A stretch of DNA of 64,000 bases from assembly GCF_002174305.1 (NCBI RefSeq), contig NZ_MIJB01000012.1:1-64000 (forward strand). Reading direction: 5' to 3'. This document shows positions 42,959 through 51,158 of the stretch, in pieces. Both the position numbers and the translations under genes were made by a program. Under the pieces are notes generated by a model. That model made no database searches and was not told the origin of the DNA. It was given only the letters and a program-made list of their open reading frames with translations. Numbering within the stretch: position 1 is the first letter of the stretch; each line of letters begins with the position of its first letter. Origin of the DNA: Aeromicrobium sp. PE09-221. GTDB taxonomy: Bacteria > Actinomycetota > Actinomycetes > Propionibacteriales > Nocardioidaceae.

Positions 42959-43263
42959 TGGCGAAGCGCAGCAAGATCGTCAAGAACGAGCGGCGTCGTG
43001 AGCTGGTGGAGCGACATGCCGAACGCCGGGCCGAGCTCCGGCGCGCCAGTAAGGACACGTCCCGGCCGATGGCCGAGCGGATGGCCGCGTCACGGGCTCT
43101 CGCCAAGCTGCCAAGGGACTCCGCGGCGGTGCGCTTCCGCCGCCGGGACCAGGTCGACGGTCGCCCGCGCGGGCACATCGGCAAGGCCGGACTCTCCCGG
43201 ATCCGGTTCCGTTCGTCGGCCCATGCCGGGGAGCTTCCGGGCATCACCAAGTCCTCGTGGTGA
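42958..43263 (+). CDS. rpsN: Ribosomal protein uS14, cysteine-free (long form)
   Basis: The protein has 101 residues, the long S14 form without CxxC zinc knuckles: [20 protein letters not shown] at the start and RFRSSAHAGELPGITKSSW at the end. It is the last gene of the plus-strand operon. Unlike the mycobacterial operon, no S18 paralogue follows. Confidence 0.92.
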   Translation: MAKRSKIVKNERRRELVERHAERRAELRRASKDTSRPMAERMAASRALAKLPRDSAAVRFRRRDQVDGRPRGHIGKAGLSRIRFRSSAHAGELPGITKSSW

Positions 43264-43270
43264 GCGGCTC

Positions 43271-43306
43271 CGCCTCGCCCGGCCTCGACGGAGGTTGGGC
43301 GAGGCG
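43271..43306 (+). terminator. Terminator of the L28-L33-S14 operon
   Basis: Bases 43271-43280 pair perfectly with 43297-43306, and an inner CCTC/GAGG (43283-43286 with 43291-43294) extends the stem. It begins 7 bases after the S14 stop. Confidence 0.7.
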
Positions 43307-43307
43307 G

Positions 43308-43419
43308 TAGACTGATGCGGAACGAGCGCGCCGCGACCACGCTGGCTGACGCTCGGCCCGACGAAACTGCGCAATACTGCGTGACTTGGTAGCGGGCATC
43401 CGCAACGTCTGAGAGTTCT
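43308..43419 (+). promoter_or_regulatory. Promoter and 100-base leader of the DEAD-box helicase gene
   Basis: TAGACT (43308-43313) is a good -10. Transcription from about 43320 would give an untranslated leader of some 100 bases, long for this window where many genes appear leaderless. The leader has several short complementary words but I could not settle one fold. Long leaders on DEAD-box helicase genes often serve cold-shock or autoregulation. Confidence 0.45.
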
Positions 43420-44751
43420 GTGAATCACCCTTCCGGCAGCCCCGTGCTGCCCACCTTTTCTTCCTCCTTCGATCTTCCCAAGCCGCTCGTGACGGCGCTG
43501 ATGCGTCAGCAGATCACCAGCCCCACTCCGGTCCAGGCCGCCGTCATCCCCGACGCGCTGGAGGGCCGCCACGTCCTCGGGCGTGCACGCACCGGCTCGG
43601 GCAAGACGCTGGCCTTCAGCCTTCCCGTCCTGGCCCGCCTGGCCGATGGATCGAGCCGCCGGCAGCGTCCGCGGGCGCTCATCGTCCTGCCGACGCGTGA
43701 GCTCGCCACGCAGGTCCAGGAGGTCATCAAGCCGCTCGCGATCCCGCTGGGGCTGCGTGTGCTGACGGTCTACGGCGGTGTGCCGATCAACCGTCAGATC
43801 CGCGACCTGTCCCGTCCGGTCGACATCCTCGTCGCCACTCCCGGTCGCCTCGGCGACCTGATCGATCGCGGCCAGGTGAGCCTCGACGATGTCGAGATGA
43901 CCGTGCTCGACGAGGCCGACCATCTGTGCGACCTCGGCTTCTACAAGCCCGTCGACGCGCTGCTGTCCAAGACGCCCAAGGACAGTCAGCGACTGCTCCT
44001 CTCGGCGACCCTCGACGGCGATGTCAACCGGCTCGTGCAGAAGCACCTGCCGCAGCATCGTCTGCACGAGCTCGACGAGCTGGCGGGACAGCCCGTCACG
44101 ATGGAGCACCATGTGCTGCTGGTCCCCGGTGACCAGCGGTCGACGACCCTGACCTCGCTGCTCGAGGCCAATCCCCGCACGATCGTGTTCACGCGCACCA
44201 AGCGTGGCGCGGCGCGGCTGGCGCGTCAGCTGACGCAACGGGGAGTCGAGTCCGTGGACCTGCACGGCGACCTCGACCAGCGTCGCCGCGAGCGCAATCT
44301 CGCCAAGTTCACGCGCGGTGATGCGACCGCGATCGTCGCCACCGATGTGGCCGCACGCGGCATCCATATCGACGGCATCGGCCTGGTGGTCCACTACGAT
44401 CCGCCGGCCGAGCACAAGGCGTACCTGCACCGCTCGGGCCGCACGGCGCGCGCGGGGGAGAAGGGCACCGTGGTCACGGTCGCCACTCCCGAGAACCTCA
44501 AGGACGTCATCGTCCTGCAGCGCAAGGCCGGGGTGGAGGCGCGTCATCACGATGCCGCCACCGCTCCGTCGCCGATGACGGTCGATGCGCTCTCGGGCGC
44601 GGGTCGGCCGGCCCCAGTGGAGGACACCCCGGCGCGCCGGGGCGGGCCCAGTGCCCAGGGTCCGGGAGCGAACGGCAACAACCGCAATCGCAACCGGAAC
44701 CGTAATCGCAACCGGCGCCGCAGCGGTGAGCGCCGCCCGGCCCAGGTCTGA
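43420..44751 (+). CDS. DEAD-box RNA helicase (RhlE-like)
   Basis: The protein has 443 residues. Motifs in order: Q-motif region SPTPVQAAVIP, I ARTGSGKT, Ia PTRELA, Ib TPGRL, II DEAD (VLDEADHL), III SAT (LLSATLD), IV IVFTRTK, V ATDVAARGI, VI HRSGRTARAG. The tail is basic and low-complexity, with NRNRNRNRNRNRRRSGERR, which would bind RNA. It unwinds short RNA duplexes, probably in ribosome assembly or decay. Start GTG 43420. Confidence 0.92.
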   Translation: MNHPSGSPVLPTFSSSFDLPKPLVTALMRQQITSPTPVQAAVIPDALEGRHVLGRARTGSGKTLAFSLPVLARLADGSSRRQRPRALIVLPTRELATQVQEVIKPLAIPLGLRVLTVYGGVPINRQIRDLSRPVDILVATPGRLGDLIDRGQVSLDDVEMTVLDEADHLCDLGFYKPVDALLSKTPKDSQRLLLSATLDGDVNRLVQKHLPQHRLHELDELAGQPVTMEHHVLLVPGDQRSTTLTSLLEANPRTIVFTRTKRGAARLARQLTQRGVESVDLHGDLDQRRRERNLAKFTRGDATAIVATDVAARGIHIDGIGLVVHYDPPAEHKAYLHRSGRTARAGEKGTVVTVATPENLKDVIVLQRKAGVEARHHDAATAPSPMTVDALSGAGRPAPVEDTPARRGGPSAQGPGANGNNRNRNRNRNRNRRRSGERRPAQV

Positions 44752-44820
44752 CCCACCCGGCGAGCGCGCCGATCTTCCGTCGCGCTCGCAAGGAAACCGA
44801 CGTTGCGAGGTGGGCAGCTC

Positions 44821-44902
44821 GCCGAGTGGTGCAAATTCGCCCCGGACTCGATGAATCCGGGGCGAATTTCCACCACTCGCGGGCAGAATTGCACCGCTCG
44901 GC
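44821..44902. repeat. Intergenic repeat, family D
   Basis: Arm 1 (44823-44846) and arm 2 (44856-44879) are inverted over 24 bases with one mismatch and a 9-base loop. A third arm (44886-44902, GAATTGCACCGCTCGGC) is again inverted relative to arm 1. The core word is GAGTGGTGCAAATTCGCC. It lies between two plus-strand genes, 70 bases after the helicase stop. Confidence 0.7.
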
Positions 44903-44944
44903 GGGTGCCCGCGGACCGACGGGAGCCCTCGATAGCGTGGGGAC

Positions 44945-45865
44945 ATGACCCGACATCCTCGTGCCGCCTGGATCGTGTTCGGTCTTCCCGTCATCATCGG
45001 GCTCGCCGGAGCCGGCCTCGTCTGGAGCTGGTCAGGTGATCTGCCGGACCAGATCGCCCGGCACTGGGGTGGATCGGGAGCCGCCGACGGGTTCAGCTCG
45101 CTGACCGCATCCATCGCCACCACGCTGGCAGTCGGTCCCGGCCTCGCGCTCCTGGCGGGAGCCGTGATCTGGGCCCTGAAGGTGCCCAGTCGCGTGACCG
45201 CCGCGATCACGGTGGGGCTGACCTCCTTCGTCATCGGACTCGACCTGGCGACGACGGGCGCTCAGCGGGGTCTCGAGGACGCGAGCGATGTCGAGCTCTC
45301 GACCTGGTGGTTCCTCGTCGCGATCGGCGCGTCCGTCATCGGATGCGTCGCCGGTGTTCTCCTCACACCCCGCGATCGCTATGAGGGCAGTCGTCCCGAC
45401 GATCCTGTCCCTGCCGCGTCGAGTGCGAACTGGTCCGGTGTCGTGCGCAGCCAGGTGTTCCTGGGCATCTCGGGCGTGATCTCCCTGGCGGGTGTTGCGT
45501 TGCTGTTCTTGCCCTCGCTCGGGTTCATGATCGGCGTCATCTTGGTACTCACCGGCCTGCCGCTGCTGGCTACGGCCTGGTGGCGCGTGAGCATCGACCA
45601 GCATGGGGTGCGGCTGCGCACTTTCCTCCCCTGGCCCGTGTGGCGGGTCACCGCGGACCGGATCACGGGAGCCGAGCTGACGACCATCGGCCCCGGCGAT
45701 GTCGGCGGCTGGGGCCTGCGGATGACTCCGCGCGGCACGAGTCTGGCGTACCAGCGAGGCGAGGCCGTGGTGATCCACCGTCGCGATGCGCGGCCTCTCT
45801 CCATCGTGATCGACGATGCGTCCGGTGCCGCCGCGGCGGTCAACGCCCAGATCCGCGCTGACTGA
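44945..45865 (+). CDS. DUF1648 membrane protein
   Basis: The protein has 306 residues and about six membrane segments. The early LPDQIARHWGGSGAADGFSS is the DUF1648 signature (found also in SdpI-like immunity proteins). A soluble C-terminal part resembles a PH-like fold (RVSIDQHGVRLRTFLPWPVWRV). Function unknown. TAGCGT lies 6 bases before the ATG, suggesting a leaderless message. Confidence 0.8.
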   Translation: MTRHPRAAWIVFGLPVIIGLAGAGLVWSWSGDLPDQIARHWGGSGAADGFSSLTASIATTLAVGPGLALLAGAVIWALKVPSRVTAAITVGLTSFVIGLDLATTGAQRGLEDASDVELSTWWFLVAIGASVIGCVAGVLLTPRDRYEGSRPDDPVPAASSANWSGVVRSQVFLGISGVISLAGVALLFLPSLGFMIGVILVLTGLPLLATAWWRVSIDQHGVRLRTFLPWPVWRVTADRITGAELTTIGPGDVGGWGLRMTPRGTSLAYQRGEAVVIHRRDARPLSIVIDDASGAAAAVNAQIRAD

Positions 45866-45897
45866 CGCTCGTCGGCGGCGCGCTCTAAGCTGACCTC

Positions 45898-46758
45898 ATG
45901 CCCGAGATGCCCGAGGTCGACGCATTGGTCGGCTTCCTGCGCGAGCGGTGTGTCGGGGCGGTGGTGGCCGACATCGAGCTCGCCTCCTTCGCCGTGCTCA
46001 AGACCTTCGATCCGCCGCTTTCGGCGTTCACGGGACTCGCCGTCACCGATGTCGTCCGGCACGGCAAGTTCATCGACATCGATGTCGACGGACTCCATCT
46101 GGTGATCCACTTGGCCAAGGCCGGATGGATCCGCTGGTCCGATCAGCTCGTCGACAAGCGCCTCAAGATGGGCAACGGTCCCATCGCGATGCGGCTGCGT
46201 CTCGATGCCGGCGACGGCCCGCGCCTCGGCTTCGATCTCACCGAGGCCGGCACGCGCAAGGGTCTCGCGGTCTACACGGTGCGCGATCCGCGGGAGGTGC
46301 CCGGCATCGCGGCCCTCGGGCCGGACCCGCTGGCTGAGGGCTTCGAGCTGGGTCCGCTGCTGGCCCGCAAGATGCAGGTCAAGCGGTTGTTGCGGGATCA
46401 GAAGATCATCGCGGGCATCGGCAATGCGTACAGCGACGAGATCCTGCACGCCGCGCGGCTCTCTCCTTTCGCGATCGCTGAGCAGCTCGGCGACGACGAG
46501 GTCGCCCGCCTCGAGTCGGCGGTGCACGATGTCCTCACCGAGGCGATGGCCGCCGCGGCGGGCAAGCCGGCATCGGAGCTCAAGGACTCCAAGCGCGCCC
46601 GGATGCGGGTGCATGGCCGCACCGGGGAGACCTGTGATGTCTGCGGTGACACGATCGCCGAGGTCGTCTTCGCCGACTCGTCATTGCAGTATTGCCCCAC
46701 CTGTCAGACCGGTGGGAAGCCGCTCAAGGATCGCAGCACCAGCAAGTTCCTGAAGTAG
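45898..46758 (+). CDS. Fpg/Nei family DNA glycosylase
   Basis: The protein has 286 residues. The N-terminus MPEMPEV gives the catalytic Pro2 and Glu3. The helix-two-turn-helix contains KIIAGIGNAYSDEILHAARLSP. The zinc finger is CDVCGDTI and, after a loop, YCPTCQTGGK. It removes oxidised bases and nicks the strand. TAAGCT lies 6 bases before the ATG. The motif details differ from canonical MutM (PEMPE for PELPE, no terminal QR-T pattern), so it is probably the second, actinobacterial Fpg-like group; substrate range cannot be told. Confidence 0.9.
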   Translation: MPEMPEVDALVGFLRERCVGAVVADIELASFAVLKTFDPPLSAFTGLAVTDVVRHGKFIDIDVDGLHLVIHLAKAGWIRWSDQLVDKRLKMGNGPIAMRLRLDAGDGPRLGFDLTEAGTRKGLAVYTVRDPREVPGIAALGPDPLAEGFELGPLLARKMQVKRLLRDQKIIAGIGNAYSDEILHAARLSPFAIAEQLGDDEVARLESAVHDVLTEAMAAAAGKPASELKDSKRARMRVHGRTGETCDVCGDTIAEVVFADSSLQYCPTCQTGGKPLKDRSTSKFLK

Positions 46759-46759
46759 G

Positions 46760-47584
46760 TCAGTCGAGGGCCACGAGCGAGACCGCGAGGGTCGCGAGGA
46801 TCAAGCCCATGCCTTGCCAGGCGGCGATCCGCTCGCGCAGCAGCGATGCCGCGAGCAACACGGTCGCGGCGGGGTAGAGCGAGGACACCACCGCCACCAC
46901 GGAGAGCAGTCCGTGCCGGGTGCTGAGGAAGAAGGTGACTCCAGCGATCACGCTGAGCACGCCCATGACCAGCGCGGGTCGCGATGCCCGGTCGGGTCTC
47001 CACGGTTGCCGGAAGGCGATGGCGGTCGTCACGAGGAGGATCAGCGAGGTCACGTAGATGACGGGGAAGTGCCACATCCCCGTGCCGTCGCCTACGTGGG
47101 CGAGCGCCGTGAACAGTGTGCCGAAGCCCAGCCCTGCGAGCACGGCATCGAGGATTCCGCTGCGACGGGACGTGTCCTCGTCGACCGGACGCGAGATGAG
47201 CGCGATCGCGGGGAATGCGCAGAGGATCCCGGCGCCGGCCAGGAGGGTGGGGCGCTCACCGAGGCCGAGACCCGCGGCGACGGGGATGAGGGCGGTGCCC
47301 ACGGCCGAGATGGGTGCGACGACGCTCATACGTCCGCCGGAGAGACCCCGGTAGAGGAACACGGTCCCGAAGCCGTTGCCCGCTCCCGCCACGACGGCCG
47401 TCGCGATGTCGTGTCCGGTCAGCCGGCCTCCGATGCCGAGCGCGATGCTGAGCATGAGCAGGAGCGAGACGCACTGGGCGAGGATGGCGACCTGCCAGGG
47501 CGATGCTCGCTTCGAGGTCATCCCGCCGACGAAGTCCGAGACGCCGTAGGCGAGTGCGGAGAGGAGCGACAGGGCGATGGCCAC
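46760..47584 (-). CDS. EamA/DMT superfamily transporter
   Basis: The protein has 274 residues with ten membrane segments in two EamA repeats (ALAYGVSDFVGGMTSKRAS in the first, LPALVMG-type segments in the second). DMT proteins export metabolites or amino acids. Its stop is 1 base from the convergent glycosylase stop. Upstream lies a divergent gap with a family B repeat. Confidence 0.85.
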   Translation of the reverse strand: MAIALSLLSALAYGVSDFVGGMTSKRASPWQVAILAQCVSLLLMLSIALGIGGRLTGHDIATAVVAGAGNGFGTVFLYRGLSGGRMSVVAPISAVGTALIPVAAGLGLGERPTLLAGAGILCAFPAIALISRPVDEDTSRRSGILDAVLAGLGFGTLFTALAHVGDGTGMWHFPVIYVTSLILLVTTAIAFRQPWRPDRASRPALVMGVLSVIAGVTFFLSTRHGLLSVVAVVSSLYPAATVLLAASLLRERIAAWQGMGLILATLAVSLVALD

Positions 47585-47634
47585 CTCCGCACACTAGTCG
47601 TTCCCTTGCCGGTCGGTGGCGGCCCGGGCGCCCG

Positions 47635-47737
47635 TCACGCTCGTTGCGAGCGTGAGCGGTGACCTACGCACCTCTCGCCAGCGCGGGCGGTGGGTGAGAC
47701 ACCTCTCGACGCCGCTGAGAGGTGCGTAGGTCACCGC
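47635..47737. repeat. Intergenic repeat, family B, copy 2, with adjoining hairpin
   Basis: A 9-base perfect hairpin with loop TTG (47635-47655) is followed by three arms: GCGGTGACCTACGCACCTCT.. at 47656-47676, a degenerate direct copy at 47687-47707, and a perfect 21-base inverted copy at 47717-47737. It lies in the divergent gap between the DMT transporter and the next membrane protein. Confidence 0.75.
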
Positions 47738-47789
47738 CCGCGAGTGTGCGGGACGGCGCGGATTGCCGGGGGATCACTAGGCTGGGGAT

Positions 47790-48419
47790 ATGCGCAGGAA
47801 CGGCAAGGACGGGATGGGCTCGCGGGCGAATCGTGCCGTCGACGACATGGCTTCCCGGGTCGACGGGCAGACGGCCGATGCGTCGGTGCGGGCTGCTCAG
47901 GTCATCACGCTGGCGGTCAGGCTGCTGCGGTGGCCGACGCTCGCCTTGATCGTGCTGCCGCTGCCGTTCATCGCCGGGCTGTTGATGATCGCGATCGTCG
48001 AAGGCAGCGGCGTGCGGTGGGTGGCGCTGGCTGTTGCCCTCGTGCTGGGGCTCGTGGTCTTCATGTTCGGCTTCCGTCGCTGGCGGATCCTGCAGGCGGT
48101 CACCGAGCCGGACCGGCTGGCCACCGAGCTGGGCATCGCGGTGAGCATGAGCGGCAAGGTCGAGGATGCCCGGGGCGCGTTGCTGCAGATCACCGGAGGA
48201 GACGGCGGTACTCGGGTGTTCTCGAGGTTGCGGGGCGTCTGGAACACGGCCGGTCTGAGCGGCAAGTGGATCGACAGCGTCGGCGACCTGCCGCGGGCAC
48301 GCTACTTCTTCCCCCCGCGGATCGGCACCACGGTGACGATGGCGATCGCGGCCGCGTGGGTGGTGCCGATCTCGTTCATCGCCTTCCTCCTCGTCGGCAT
48401 CGCCGCCCTTGCCAACTGA
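47790..48419 (+). CDS. Hypothetical membrane protein
   Basis: The protein has 209 residues: a short polar start, two adjoining membrane helices (about 47-105), a soluble middle that contains ITGGDGGTRVFSRLRGVWNTAG, and a last membrane helix. I do not recognise the family. TAGGCT lies 6 bases before the ATG, supporting this start. Confidence 0.75.
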   Translation: MRRNGKDGMGSRANRAVDDMASRVDGQTADASVRAAQVITLAVRLLRWPTLALIVLPLPFIAGLLMIAIVEGSGVRWVALAVALVLGLVVFMFGFRRWRILQAVTEPDRLATELGIAVSMSGKVEDARGALLQITGGDGGTRVFSRLRGVWNTAGLSGKWIDSVGDLPRARYFFPPRIGTTVTMAIAAAWVVPISFIAFLLVGIAALAN

Positions 48420-48438
48420 CGTTTCTCCCCGCTGCGGC

Positions 48439-48558
48439 GACGGAGGATGTGACTCCACGGTTGCCATGAGCGCCCCGGAGTCACATCGTGCGTTTCTCGC
48501 CTGGTCGAGGATGTGACTCGAGGGCCGTTATGGCAACCCTCGAGTCACATCCTCCGTC
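48439..48558. repeat. Intergenic repeat, family C, copy 2 (four arms)
   Basis: The outer arms GACGGAGGATGTGACTC (48439-48455) and its perfect complement (48542-48558) enclose two more: an inverted GAGTCACATC at 48478-48487, and an 18-base arm at 48507-48524 that pairs perfectly with 48537-48554. Several alternative stem pairings are therefore possible. Confidence 0.75.
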
Positions 48559-48679
48559 GGTGCCTCGGGGGTCGGGCGTTCGAGGGCTACCGTGGGCGGC
48601 GGTAGCCCATCAACCTCATAGAGCCCGGATAACGTTGACCACGTACCGCCATCGATCGCGCGCGGGCGGGGACTCGCGT

Positions 48680-48795
48680 GAGCGGTGACCTGCGCACCTC
48701 TCCCTCGGCTGAGCGGTGACCTACGCACGTCTCGCGCGCGGGTGAGAGGTGCCTATCTCACCGCTCCCGGCGTCGAGGGTGCGTAACTCACCGCT
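48680..48795. repeat. Intergenic repeat, family B, copy 3 (four arms)
   Basis: Two direct arms (48680-48702 and 48711-48733) start GAGCGGTGACCT. Two inverted arms follow (48744-48766 and 48775-48795), ending CTCACCGCT. Arms differ from each other by a few bases. The element ends 6 bases before the permease stop. Confidence 0.75.
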
Positions 48796-48800
48796 GCGGG

Positions 48801-51158
48801 TCACTCGACGGTGAGACCGGCTGCCGGTGCCGTCTTGGCCGCGCGGCGGGAGGGCAGCACCGAGGCCAGCACGCCCGCGACACCCGCGAGGCCGACGATC
48901 GCCAGCAGTTGACCGACCGGCACGTTCAGGCCCGCGGCATCGGTCAGCTGCCCGATCAGCACCTCGACGCCGATCCAGCCGAACAGGGTCCCGATCGCCA
49001 CACCGAGCACTGCCGCCGCCACGGCCAGCAGGATCGCCTCGATCGTGAGGGTCGCGCGCAGCTGTCGCCGGGTCACGCCGAGAGCGCGCAGGAGTGCGTT
49101 CTCCCGCCGGCGTTCGAGCACCGAGAGACCGAGGGTGCTGCCGATCCCGACCAACGCGATGAGCACCGCGATGCCGAGGAGTCCCACGACGACGGCGGTC
49201 ATGATCGTCATCTGCTGCTCGATGAATCCCCGCTGCTCGATCGACTGGCTGAGCTGGAGATCGAGCCCCGTGGCGACGGCCTTGAGATCGCCGACGACCT
49301 CGCTGGGGTCCGCCCCGGCGCTCGTGCGGATCCATGCCGCGACCGGCACGGGTGTGCCGGTGATCGAGCGCATCGTGTCGGTGGAGACGAGCGGCGTCTG
49401 TCCGTAGTCGCCGATGCGAGCATCGAGGGTCAGCTGCCGGTTGCCGGCATCGAGGGTCACCGTGGTGGGGAACTCGAGCTGCTCGGCGATGTCGTCACCC
49501 AGCAGGATCTCGCCATCTGCCGGGAGCCGTTCGGTGTCGTGCAGGATCGACGTGTCCCGAGGTGTGGAGGCTACCGGGGTGGTGATGCCGTCGATGCTTC
49601 CCATCGTCCCGGCGAGGGTGGTGACCTCCTCGACATCGGGAACGGTCAGCAGCCGGTCGACCGTGTCGGCGGGCAGCTCGGTCTCGGCGGACACCGCGGC
49701 ATCGACCGGATAGCTGACGCGGTTCTCCTCGGCGATCGCGCTGGAGGTGCTCGCCATGCCGACGACGACCGCGCTCGTCAGGGTCACGCCGACGAGCAGT
49801 GCCGAGGTGGTGGTGGCGGTGCGCTTCGGATTGCGGATGGCGTTGTCGGTCGCGATGCGGGCGGTGGCACCGGCGAAGGGGCGTGCCAGTGCTCCGGCGG
49901 CGCGGATCATCGGCGGGACGATGGCAGGTCCGAGGACGAGGATGCTGACGAAGGACAGGACACCGCCGCCGAGCATGGCGACGAGGCTCTGGCTCACCAC
50001 GGCGAGGATCAGCAGCGCCGCACCGGCCAGCAGCAACCCGATCCCGCCTGCGATGCGCGCGGGTCCGGCGGCACCGCCGGATCCGGTGCCTTCCGCGGGG
50101 CGAAGGGCCGCGAGGGGGCTGACCCGGGTGGTGGCCCGGGTCGGGAACCAGGCCGCGATGACCGTCACCAGGACGCCGACGGCGAAGCCCGCGAGCAGCC
50201 AGGGTAGCGGGATACCGGGATTGCCCAGGGGAACGCTGTCGAAGGCGGCGCGGACGGCGCTGATCGCGCCGAAGGAGAGTGCCAGGCCGCCGACGATGCC
50301 GGCCATCGCGGAGACGATGCCGATGGCGAGCGATTCGACGCGTACGGATCGTCGTACCTGCGCGTGGGTGGCGCCGACACAGCGGAGCATCGCGATATCG
50401 GAGGTGCGCTGCGCGAACAGGATCGAGAAGGTGTTGGCGATGACGATGGCCGCCACGGTCAGGGCGATGGTGACGAAGATCAGCAGCATGTAGGTCAGGA
50501 CATCGGTGCCCTGGAGCATCTCCTGCTGGCGTTCGGCGATGTAGTCATCGGCGGTCACGACGCGTGCATCGGGCGCGGCATCGAGGACGGTGCCTTCCGC
50601 GGAGCCCTTGACGAGCACTGAGTCGGTCCAGAAGGAGCCGAGTCGACTCACGTCGTCCCAGGGGGCGTAGTAGTCGGCTCGCATGAGGGCTTCACCGGAA
50701 TCGACGATGCCGACGACCTGGAAGGTCGTGCCGGAGATCTCGACGCTGTCGCCGATGGCGGCACCGTTGCTCTTCGCGGCCTGCCGGTCGACGACGATCT
50801 CACCGGGGGCTCGAGGCCAGGTGCCATCGGTGAGGGTCTGCCAGCGCAGGGTGTCGTCATCGGCTGCGACACCGACTGTTCCCGCGTCTTCGGAGGCGTA
50901 GCCGATGGGTGAGGCGATGCCCCCGTCGGCGTCGACCGCGTCGACGATGGCAGCGGCGTGGTCGGGTTCGTAGACGTCCGCGGCGACGAGGTCGGCGCCA
51001 CGGTATGGAGTGCCGACGCCGGCGGTGAGTCCGTCCTTGGCGGAGGTGTTGAGGGCGCCGATGGCCACGATGAAGGCAACGCCGATCGCGACGGCGAGGA
51101 AGGCGGCCACGTAACGCCGCTTGTAGAGGCGCAGGGAGGCGAGCGTGACGGTACGCAT
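48801..51158 (-). CDS. ABC exporter permease, FtsX/MacB type
   Basis: The protein has 785 residues: an N-terminal membrane helix, a large exported domain, three helices with an FtsX domain (LLIFVTIALTVAAIVIANTFSILFAQR), then a second set ending in another FtsX domain (LIALVGIGSTLGLSVLERRRENALLRALG). This duplicated layout is usual for actinobacterial lipoprotein- or peptide-exporting permeases. ATG 51158 overlaps the stop of the ATPase gene. The pair moves a lipid or peptide by mechanotransmission; substrate unknown. Confidence 0.9.
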   Translation of the reverse strand: MRTVTLASLRLYKRRYVAAFLAVAIGVAFIVAIGALNTSAKDGLTAGVGTPYRGADLVAADVYEPDHAAAIVDAVDADGGIASPIGYASEDAGTVGVAADDDTLRWQTLTDGTWPRAPGEIVVDRQAAKSNGAAIGDSVEISGTTFQVVGIVDSGEALMRADYYAPWDDVSRLGSFWTDSVLVKGSAEGTVLDAAPDARVVTADDYIAERQQEMLQGTDVLTYMLLIFVTIALTVAAIVIANTFSILFAQRTSDIAMLRCVGATHAQVRRSVRVESLAIGIVSAMAGIVGGLALSFGAISAVRAAFDSVPLGNPGIPLPWLLAGFAVGVLVTVIAAWFPTRATTRVSPLAALRPAEGTGSGGAAGPARIAGGIGLLLAGAALLILAVVSQSLVAMLGGGVLSFVSILVLGPAIVPPMIRAAGALARPFAGATARIATDNAIRNPKRTATTTSALLVGVTLTSAVVVGMASTSSAIAEENRVSYPVDAAVSAETELPADTVDRLLTVPDVEEVTTLAGTMGSIDGITTPVASTPRDTSILHDTERLPADGEILLGDDIAEQLEFPTTVTLDAGNRQLTLDARIGDYGQTPLVSTDTMRSITGTPVPVAAWIRTSAGADPSEVVGDLKAVATGLDLQLSQSIEQRGFIEQQMTIMTAVVVGLLGIAVLIALVGIGSTLGLSVLERRRENALLRALGVTRRQLRATLTIEAILLAVAAAVLGVAIGTLFGWIGVEVLIGQLTDAAGLNVPVGQLLAIVGLAGVAGVLASVLPSRRAAKTAPAAGLTVE

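Larger units (their letters stand above)
48420..48800. other. Convergent gap of 381 bases filled by two repeat elements
   Basis: Between a plus-strand membrane protein gene and the end of the ABC permease gene. It holds a family C element (48439-48558) and a family B element (48680-48795), with about 120 bases of plain sequence between. I see no gene. Confidence 0.6.

Noticed and set aside
27225-48795. Palindromic repeats as a CRISPR array
   Set aside because: Arms are inverted, differ in spacing and lie kilobases apart; there are no regular spacers or cas genes.
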